Source: Bacteroides sp. UBA939
Lineage (GTDB): Bacteria > Bacteroidota > Bacteroidia > Bacteroidales > Bacteroidaceae
DNA: 26,195 nucleotides
Reading direction: 5' to 3'
NCBI RefSeq assembly: GCF_002293435.1
Contig: NZ_DBDF01000219.1
Location: forward strand, 1 to 26,195
The notes under the pieces were generated by a model, which saw only the letters and a list, made by a program, of their open reading frames with translations, made no database searches and was not told the origin of the DNA. The position numbers and the translations under genes were made by a program. Shown piece by piece: positions 20,152 through 26,195 of the stretch. Within the stretch, counting starts at the first letter, position 1, and every line of letters starts with the position of its first letter.

Positions 20152-21093
20152 ATGAGCAAAAACGGACTTCTCATAGTGTTGTTCACCCAGGTAGTTACTT
20201 TACTTTGGCTAACTTCGTGTACTTATGACTATTTCGAAGACGAGACCACATACCAGGTCTTTGTACCGGAAGTCCTGAATAATACTGTCAGCGACTGCCG
20301 GGTACTGGTCTACGATGCTACCGGAGCGTTGGTTGGCTCACGCTATGCCACCTATCCGGAATGGAATAAAGACCCGCGTATGGCAACCGGCCTGTTCAGT
20401 TTCAAGCTGCCTCCCGGCGAATATAATGTGTTTTGCTATACCAATACGGACAACATCCGCTTTATGGACGACCATCACACGGAGTCTTCGGCTTTTGTAT
20501 TGAAGGATCATCCCTACGACGCCAACCATTACGTGCACCCTTCGGATATACATTATCAAAAATTCGACGCTGTGGTAGTGGAGCATCCGAGTATTTTAGT
20601 GACTGATACCGTGGATTTGGAGCGTTACACCGGCCGTATTACCGTACGTTTTAAGAACTTCCCCGCCGATGTATCCAGCATAAAGAATGTGCAGTTGACA
20701 GCCGAGGGCGTTTCGGTGATGCAGTACCTGAAGGATCATGAATCTGTAGCTTCCCGCCTGACTACCACCAGCCGTCTGACAGAAGACGACCGGATGTACC
20801 ACCTGGATACGCTGCCTGTACAGGAAAACGCCAATATCGTGGAAGTAGACCACACTTACATGCCCTCCATCGAGAATGTACCCATGGTACTGAATTATAC
20901 CTTCCTCACTGATAACGGCCTGATGGTCATGCACCTGCCTGTTGAGGTGAAAGATAAGAATACGGGTCAACCCCTGCGACTGATGTCGGGTGAACGTATC
21001 ATTATTGAAGTGGACTCCTATACGGTTATCAGTATAGGTATTGTGGGCTGGGACGAAGATATCCAAACCGGAGGAAGTGTCGACCTTGGATGA
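20152..21093 (+). CDS. FimB/Mfa2-like fimbrial anchor lipoprotein
   Basis: Likely the outer-membrane anchor or length-limiting minor subunit of the fimbria. The 313-residue precursor has a lipoprotein signal ending WLTSC (C23) followed by TYDYFEDETTYQVFVPEV, typical of FimB/Mfa2 proteins. It then has a beta-sandwich-like domain (VLVYDATGALVGSRY; LPPGEYNVFCYTNTDNIRF) and a second domain ending SYTVISIGIVGWDEDIQTGG. No Arg cleavage site like that of the pilin is evident, in line with a subunit that stays lipid-anchored. It follows the fimbrillin gene by 124 nt and ends 26 nt before the next start. Alternative: a tip or accessory pilin of the same superfamily. Confidence 0.75.
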   Translation: MSKNGLLIVLFTQVVTLLWLTSCTYDYFEDETTYQVFVPEVLNNTVSDCRVLVYDATGALVGSRYATYPEWNKDPRMATGLFSFKLPPGEYNVFCYTNTDNIRFMDDHHTESSAFVLKDHPYDANHYVHPSDIHYQKFDAVVVEHPSILVTDTVDLERYTGRITVRFKNFPADVSSIKNVQLTAEGVSVMQYLKDHESVASRLTTTSRLTEDDRMYHLDTLPVQENANIVEVDHTYMPSIENVPMVLNYTFLTDNGLMVMHLPVEVKDKNTGQPLRLMSGERIIIEVDSYTVISIGIVGWDEDIQTGGSVDLG

Positions 21094-21119
21094 TAATATA
21101 CATAAATAAAGAAAGAATT

Positions 21120-21716
21120 ATGAAATTGATTGTGCGATGTATCTTGTGTCTTACGCTCCTGCTCTGTTCTATGAGTGGTGTGCAGGCGCAGAGCATAAAG
21201 GTCAATGTCCCCTTGTGGTTCACGGGGTCACCCAACATTGGCTTTGAGTATACGCTGACCCGGCAAATCACTGTGAACGGTGAAGTGGCGTGGCTACCGT
21301 ATATGTTTAAGAGCGGCGAAGAAGTATTCCGCGCCCTCCAGTCTACGCTGGAACTGCGCTATTACATCAACCCGCATAACTTCTACACCAACGACTCCTG
21401 GGACGGCTTCTATGTTGGTCCTTATGCGATGTACGGCAACTTCAATATCGGTCTGTTGACGAACGACGACCCCTTGCAGAGCTTCCGCCGTATGGGTTGG
21501 GGCGTATCGGGCGGTGTCACGGGCGGATACAAGTATGCTTTTAATTCCCGTTGGGGATTGGACTTCAATCTGTGTCTTGGCTATGCGCATCTACAGTACG
21601 ACAAGTACAAGTTGGGTGGCGAATACTCCGCCTTCCCTTTGGAGCGGAAGCGGACGAAGACCTGGATTGGCCCTACGAAAGTGGGCATAAGTGTTACCTA
21701 TAATATATACCGTTAA
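21120..21716 (+). CDS. DUF3575-like outer-membrane protein
   Basis: The frame is open from 21090, but the ATG at 21120 starts a clear signal peptide (MKLIVRCILCLTLLLCSMSG, cut near VQAQS), giving 198 residues. The mature part has alternating beta segments with aromatic ends (VNVPLWFTGSPNIGFEYTLT; GFYVGPYAMYGNFNIGL; GVSGGVTGGYKYAFNSRWGL) and ends VGISVTYNIYR, as expected for a small beta barrel. It resembles the DUF3575 family, whose genes are commonly found with FimA/Mfa1-type loci (from memory; no search was run). It begins 26 nt after the anchor gene, and its stop overlaps the longest possible frame of the OmpA gene. Confidence 0.7.
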   Translation: MKLIVRCILCLTLLLCSMSGVQAQSIKVNVPLWFTGSPNIGFEYTLTRQITVNGEVAWLPYMFKSGEEVFRALQSTLELRYYINPHNFYTNDSWDGFYVGPYAMYGNFNIGLLTNDDPLQSFRRMGWGVSGGVTGGYKYAFNSRWGLDFNLCLGYAHLQYDKYKLGGEYSAFPLERKRTKTWIGPTKVGISVTYNIYR

Positions 21717-21742
21717 TGTGTACTGATAAAGAGTTGCTGAAA

Positions 21743-23596
21743 ATGAAAAGAAAGAAGATTCAAGTTCTGTTGTCTGCTATTGCATTTCTTTTATTGCTGG
21801 GAGTTAGTGTTTCCGCCTTTGCTCAGGTACGTAAAGTAGGCCGTATGGAACGGCGGGCTGATCGCAATTTTATTAGTCAGAAATTTGATAAGGCCATGTC
21901 GCAATACGAGGTGGCTGTTAAGCGCGTGATGGATGATGATTCCAAAGCGGCGCTTCATCTAAAGGTAGCACGTTTGTACTTCATGGTCAGAGACTACAAA
22001 CTTGCGTCCGAACATTATGGTCAGGCCATAGAGTTGCGCCCCAATATCCTTGGGATGGACGATGTCTGCGAGTACGTGGACGCCTTGCGTTTCCAGGGAA
22101 AGATTCGTGAGGCAGAGGCTATTTGCCTGAACAATGCCTACAAAAACATATATAGCCGTTCACAGCGTTACCAGAATACGCTGGAGGCTCTTGCCATGAG
22201 CCATTCCATTCAGGAAGAACCCGGCTACTCGGCTAAGCGCTTGTCCATGAATTCGGGTAACTCCGAATACTGGGTCGGCATTTACGGCGACCAGCCGTTC
22301 TATGCCATGAGCTACAGCCAGTTCAATGACCCGCGTAAAACGTTTTTCCATCGCACCCTCTACTATGAGCTGGATGCGAACGAGGATGCCGGAAACAATA
22401 AATCCCAGAAACCGCCCAAGCGTTATGACTATTTCAACCGGATTCCTGCCGACTTGCAGAATGGCCCGGTTACTTTCTCCTCCAATATGGACATGATGGT
22501 GACAACGGTTATCGAATACGATATAGCGCGGACATCGGTTGCCATGGCGGATAAGAAATTCCGTCCGTTCCGTACCAAATTATACTACTCCATATTGAAG
22601 AACGAGAAGAGCCGCTTCTCCAGATATATTCCGGTGTTGCCGCAGGAATCAGTGGCTTCGTACGCCCATCCTTATTTGTTTAATAATGGTAAGTCTCTGC
22701 TGTTCGCTTCGGATATGGCAGGCGGTCACGGAGGATTCGACCTCTACGTTGTTCACTGGAACGACGAAACCCAGTCGTGGGGAGCGCTCGTGAACCTGGG
22801 CGCCGAGATTAATACCGAGGGCGACGAAATCTTCCCCGTATTCTTTAAGGGACGGCTCATCTTCTCCTCCAACGGTTTGGCAGGCTTCGGCGGCTACGAC
22901 CTGTTCAGTTGCGCTTTTGATAAGGACGGTATCATGCCGGGCGGCGTCAGTCATTACCCTTACCCGGTGAACTCCGTGTTCAACGACTATTATATGTGCC
23001 CCATTGACTTGCAGAGCGCCTATTTCGTTTCCGACCGCGCCATGGAGTCGCAGGACGACATTTACTACCTGCGCACCATGGAAGACCTGGGCGTTCAGCG
23101 CGAGAAACCCTTTTACGGCATGAGCGAAGAAATGGCTGTTCTTGGCGGGTCGTTGTTGCTGAAGGGAGCTACGGAAAATGTCCGTAAGGAGACTGTCTCT
23201 TTGAAGAAGTTTGTTCCGGACGGTCTGTTGCTGACCCTCTATTTTAACTTCGATTCGGATGCATTGACAGAAGAGTCTGTCCGTCGCCTGAATGTATTTG
23301 CCGAAGAGATGGGCGGTTATGACCTCTCCGAACTGAAGTTCGACGGTTATGCCGACGAAATGGGTAGTGCAAACTACAACTACGAGCTGTCCGGTCGCCG
23401 TGCACAGCGTGTTGCCGAGTACCTCCGCGAACTTGGCGTGGATGTGAACTTTATGATTGAAGCCCGCGGCAGAACGAAGCTTTCTCCTGAAGAAGTGAAG
23501 GAAGAAGTAGGAAGCTACGTCTGGAAAGAGAGAGATATTGACTGGATACGCGTGAACCGCCGTGCCAGACGCGTGGAAATATATAACAAGAGGTAG
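21743..23596 (+). CDS. OmpA-family protein with TPR-like and PD40 repeats
   Basis: Probable periplasm-facing outer-membrane protein that ties the fimbrial apparatus to peptidoglycan. The ATG at 21743 is preferred over 21716 because it starts the signal peptide MKRKKIQVLLSAIAFLLLLG (cut near AFAQ); 617 residues. Regions: TPR-like helices (about 35-130, KFDKAMSQYEVAVKRV; YKLASEHYGQAIELRPN), PD40/WD40-like strands (about 305-392, LLFASDMAGGHGGFDLYVV and LIFSSNGLAGFGGYDLFS), and a C-terminal OmpA domain (about 494-617) with FNFDSDALTEES and GYADEMGSANYNYELSGRRA, which keep the Asp and Arg used to bind diaminopimelate. It begins 26 nt after the DUF3575-like gene. Confidence 0.87.
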   Translation: MKRKKIQVLLSAIAFLLLLGVSVSAFAQVRKVGRMERRADRNFISQKFDKAMSQYEVAVKRVMDDDSKAALHLKVARLYFMVRDYKLASEHYGQAIELRPNILGMDDVCEYVDALRFQGKIREAEAICLNNAYKNIYSRSQRYQNTLEALAMSHSIQEEPGYSAKRLSMNSGNSEYWVGIYGDQPFYAMSYSQFNDPRKTFFHRTLYYELDANEDAGNNKSQKPPKRYDYFNRIPADLQNGPVTFSSNMDMMVTTVIEYDIARTSVAMADKKFRPFRTKLYYSILKNEKSRFSRYIPVLPQESVASYAHPYLFNNGKSLLFASDMAGGHGGFDLYVVHWNDETQSWGALVNLGAEINTEGDEIFPVFFKGRLIFSSNGLAGFGGYDLFSCAFDKDGIMPGGVSHYPYPVNSVFNDYYMCPIDLQSAYFVSDRAMESQDDIYYLRTMEDLGVQREKPFYGMSEEMAVLGGSLLLKGATENVRKETVSLKKFVPDGLLLTLYFNFDSDALTEESVRRLNVFAEEMGGYDLSELKFDGYADEMGSANYNYELSGRRAQRVAEYLRELGVDVNFMIEARGRTKLSPEEVKEEVGSYVWKERDIDWIRVNRRARRVEIYNKR

Positions 23597-23618
23597 AAAA
23601 TTTAAAAGAAAACGAGAT

Positions 23619-26081
23619 ATGAAGAAGAGAAGAACTCATAGTGTGTGGATGTTGCTCCTGTTGGTTGCCACACTCTGTCTGCCGGCGAAGGCACAATATA
23701 TGCCGGTGGTGTTTGATAAACAGTATGGTGATGCAAACCAGATCCAGCAAGTATGTCCGTTGCCCGGTGACGAAACCGTTATCCTGGGTAAGGAAGGAAA
23801 AGTATTCAGCCTGACGTGGTTAGACCGTTTGGGCGAAGTTGTTTTCTCGTTACCATTGGCGGGATTTACAAATATCAGTGAAGTGACCGAAGTCGACAAC
23901 GGCTGTGTGTTGATTGTAGGACAGTCGTCTCCGCAGAATGTTCGCAGCAAGAAGGACCAGGCTCTGCTTAGCGGCCGTGCCATTGTGGTAAACCGCAAGG
24001 GACTGCTCGTGCAGAATATTTATGCCGGCGAACAGGGTAGCGAACTCCTGAAAGGAACGCTGCTGCGGGACGGCTCACTGGTGCTCTCGGGCACTGAACC
24101 CAAAACTACCGGTGAACGCCAGGGTATATTGGTGAAAACGGATAAGACCGGTAAAGTACTTTATAACTATAAGAATGCCGGAAGCGGCTATTGCAACCAG
24201 TTTGTTGTGATGGGCAACGCTACGGAATATATATGTGCCGCCTTTACGGGCGACCGCGAGAAGGAGCAAACCATCATCGTCCGCCTGGATGACAAAGGCA
24301 AGCCCTACTATACCACCACCATCCCTGCAAAGAAATACGTGGTGACCGGCCTTCATGCCAATATCAACGAAGGCTCGGTCATCATCACCGGCAATTCTCC
24401 GGTAGAGGGTGGTGTTATCTATAAGATACGCCCTGAGGGAGATATCGTATTCGGTAAGACCCTGATTCCCGCAAGCCAGGGAGTAGCCCTGCTGAACCAC
24501 CTGCGTGTTGCCCGCAACGGCAATATCCTGGTTGGCGGTAGCGGCGACAGAGGTTACTACGCCCTGCTTCGTAACGACGGAACAGCCCTCTATTCCGGCT
24601 CCTCCACCGGCCAGGTGAAGGGCTTGGGCATGAACCTGTCCACGGGCGAATCGGTGGTGACTACTTACGATATGAATGCCCGCCGCGGCACATTCGTCCG
24701 CATCCAGTCAAGCGGAAAGGCGGAGTTTGAACGCACAATAGACGGTAACTTCAACATGGTGCGCGTAGACAATAACGGCGAAGTGCTGTTGCTGTCGTCA
24801 GATGAAGGACGTGTTTGCATGTACTCGGGCACAGGCCAGAGGGAGTTCGACCGTTACGTGACCGACAACCAGCCTACCACTTTCCGCCAGGCGTTTACCA
24901 CCGTATCCGGTGAGTTGATGTTCCTCGGCAAGGGCAGCCGCCTGGTGAAACTGGGTCACGGGCTTTATGTATCCGATGTGAAGATTACGAAGCCGGTAGT
25001 CGGAACAGCCACGGCTGTGTTCACTATCACCCTGACAGGTTATGCCACTACCAGAGAAGGCGCACCCGTGCCCGTAACTGTGGGCTATGCCACCCGCGAA
25101 GTCTCGGCTACTATGGCTAACAACTATATTCCCGTAGAAGGCAAACTCTCGTTCACTCCTTCCCGCGGTTCGTCGGGCAAGTATCTGGTGAAACAGGATA
25201 TCGAGGTGCCCATCAAGGCGAACGACCTGGTGGAAGGCGTGAAGAACTTCGAGCTGGTACTGTCTGATGTGCAGCAGAGTTATCTGGTGAAACCCGTAGG
25301 CGAAGCTGTTATTGACGACCAGCAGGCAGTTGTGAAACTGGTTCGCACCGAGCGTGGCGAAGAAGGAAGCAAGGACATTGTGTACGAGCTGGGTCTGTTC
25401 AAGCCGGACGGTACTTCGCTGGTGAATGCTACCGGCGCCAATATCATCGTCGACGGTATGTACGGCGAAGGCACTACGGATGCGCTTGACTTTGATATGG
25501 GCTTGACGCCGCGAGTGGTATTCGCTAATGGCGCCCGCAAGTCTACGTTCAATGTGAAGACGCTTGAAGATACCCGTTACGAGCTTCCGAAGACGGTTAT
25601 TGTGAATTTCAACAAGACCCATTGCCTGAGCGGTTCTAATGTAACGTTCGATGGCGAGATGTTGAGTTGCAGCGGCGTGGTTGTCGACCAGCCGGCGCGT
25701 TTGGCTATTGCTTCGCTGGGCGACCATCGAGTTAATAACAACGTAGTATCCGGCTTCTTCACCGTATCCCTGCTTCGCGCTTCGGACGGGGCGTTGCTGA
25801 CTAACACTACCGGCAGCGACATCGTTCTCGATTGTGCAACCCTGCCCGATGCCACGGCTAAGGAAGGCAAGGACTTCGTATTCACGAACCTGCACGACCT
25901 GCGCATCAGTGGTGATGGTAACCACAGTTCTACGAATGTGAACGGTGTAATCCTCTATAGTACAGATACTGCCGAGAAGCAAGTTAAGCTGAAAGTGAAG
26001 TCTGTGAAGCAGCCTGCCGGGGCACAACCGGTTAGTGTGCTGGATACGGAAAGCACGGCAGATTTCACGATAAGAAAGTAA
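23619..26081 (+). CDS. Large exported protein: propeller-like N-terminal half and three Calx-beta-like repeats
   Basis: Not recognised as a named protein. The ATG at 23619, 22 nt after the OmpA gene, starts a signal peptide (MKKRRTHSVWMLLLLVATLC, cut near AKAQ); 820 residues. Residues about 27-450 contain repeated strands of the form VNRKGLLVQNIYAGEQGSEL and VKTDKTGKVLYNYKNAGSGY, like blades of a beta propeller. About 453-820 hold three Calx-beta-like units (PVEGKLSFTPSRG with IEVPIKANDLVEGVKNFELV; DFDMGLTPRVVFANGARKST; AKEGKDFVFTNLHDLRIS). No membrane anchor or sorting tail is clear. As the last gene of the fimbrial unit it could be a large adhesin or tip-associated surface protein; that role is inference from context. 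Confidence 0.72.
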   Translation: MKKRRTHSVWMLLLLVATLCLPAKAQYMPVVFDKQYGDANQIQQVCPLPGDETVILGKEGKVFSLTWLDRLGEVVFSLPLAGFTNISEVTEVDNGCVLIVGQSSPQNVRSKKDQALLSGRAIVVNRKGLLVQNIYAGEQGSELLKGTLLRDGSLVLSGTEPKTTGERQGILVKTDKTGKVLYNYKNAGSGYCNQFVVMGNATEYICAAFTGDREKEQTIIVRLDDKGKPYYTTTIPAKKYVVTGLHANINEGSVIITGNSPVEGGVIYKIRPEGDIVFGKTLIPASQGVALLNHLRVARNGNILVGGSGDRGYYALLRNDGTALYSGSSTGQVKGLGMNLSTGESVVTTYDMNARRGTFVRIQSSGKAEFERTIDGNFNMVRVDNNGEVLLLSSDEGRVCMYSGTGQREFDRYVTDNQPTTFRQAFTTVSGELMFLGKGSRLVKLGHGLYVSDVKITKPVVGTATAVFTITLTGYATTREGAPVPVTVGYATREVSATMANNYIPVEGKLSFTPSRGSSGKYLVKQDIEVPIKANDLVEGVKNFELVLSDVQQSYLVKPVGEAVIDDQQAVVKLVRTERGEEGSKDIVYELGLFKPDGTSLVNATGANIIVDGMYGEGTTDALDFDMGLTPRVVFANGARKSTFNVKTLEDTRYELPKTVIVNFNKTHCLSGSNVTFDGEMLSCSGVVVDQPARLAIASLGDHRVNNNVVSGFFTVSLLRASDGALLTNTTGSDIVLDCATLPDATAKEGKDFVFTNLHDLRISGDGNHSSTNVNGVILYSTDTAEKQVKLKVKSVKQPAGAQPVSVLDTESTADFTIRK

Positions 26082-26099
26082 AGTATAATATGATAATTT

Positions 26100-26195
26100 T
26101 TTAGACGCGGATGACACGAATGACACAGATTTAAATACAGAGACACAGAGTTTCTTTGTCTTAATGATTAGCAGACTATCTCTATTCTCCTCCTC
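26100..26195. repeat. Dispersed repeat at the window end
   Basis: ATACAGAGACACAGAGTTTC (26134-26153) is the reverse orientation of the CTCTGTGTCTCTGTGTTT family at the window start. GATTAGCAGACTATCTCTAT near 26166 resembles the start of the palindromic element at 9931-9950. No clear terminator is seen for the fimbrial operon within the window. Confidence 0.5.

Noticed and set aside
24798..26126. 442-codon open frame on the minus strand
   Set aside because: Antisense to the Calx-beta-like gene, whose signal peptide and repeats are coherent; the antisense product is His/Arg/Gln-rich without domains.

Overview
The window looks like a piece of a Bacteroides (or closely related Bacteroidales) chromosome. 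The reasons are the rearranged atp operon order (beta, epsilon, a, c, b, delta, alpha, gamma), promoters of the TTTG / TAnnTTTG type, type V (FimA/Mfa1-like) pilin genes, and many intergenic repeats built from short A+T-rich words. No rRNA or tRNA gene was recognised.

Layout. 292-7488 is a complete F1Fo ATP synthase operon whose spacers at beta/epsilon, delta/alpha and alpha/gamma are filled with repetitive DNA, partly foldable into hairpins. A Pif1-like helicase with an HRDC-type C terminus follows (7671-9905). It converges, across a 108-nt palindrome, with a minus-strand pair: an RmlD-like NAD(P)-dependent sugar-nucleotide reductase (10050-10961) and a small exported protein of unknown function (11099-11644). 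The 1-kb gap at 11645-12686 holds dispersed repeats and a 575-bp element with 58-bp imperfect terminal inverted repeats. Next come hisS (12687-14051), a 57-residue membrane protein (14280-14453), and groES-groEL (14682-16671). Upstream of groES is a sigma-54-like promoter with an upstream dyad; groEL ends at a strong terminator.

The accessory part begins at 17399. A tyrosine recombinase gene is followed by a 280-bp segment bounded by perfect 18-bp inverted repeats (18378-18395 and 18676-18693). Inside it lies a consensus Bacteroides promoter (TTTG-N19-TAATTTTG) on the minus strand. It therefore points away from the downstream operon, and inversion would turn it toward that operon. The operon (18792-26081) encodes a fimbrillin lipoprotein, a FimB/Mfa2-like anchor lipoprotein, a DUF3575-type outer-membrane protein, an OmpA-family protein with TPR-like and PD40 repeats, and an 820-residue exported protein with a propeller-like N-terminal half and three Calx-beta-like repeats.

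Reading: housekeeping genes on the left, and on the right a recombinase-switched (phase-variable) fimbrial locus captured in the OFF orientation. The switch and its five-gene output are the most interesting system here.
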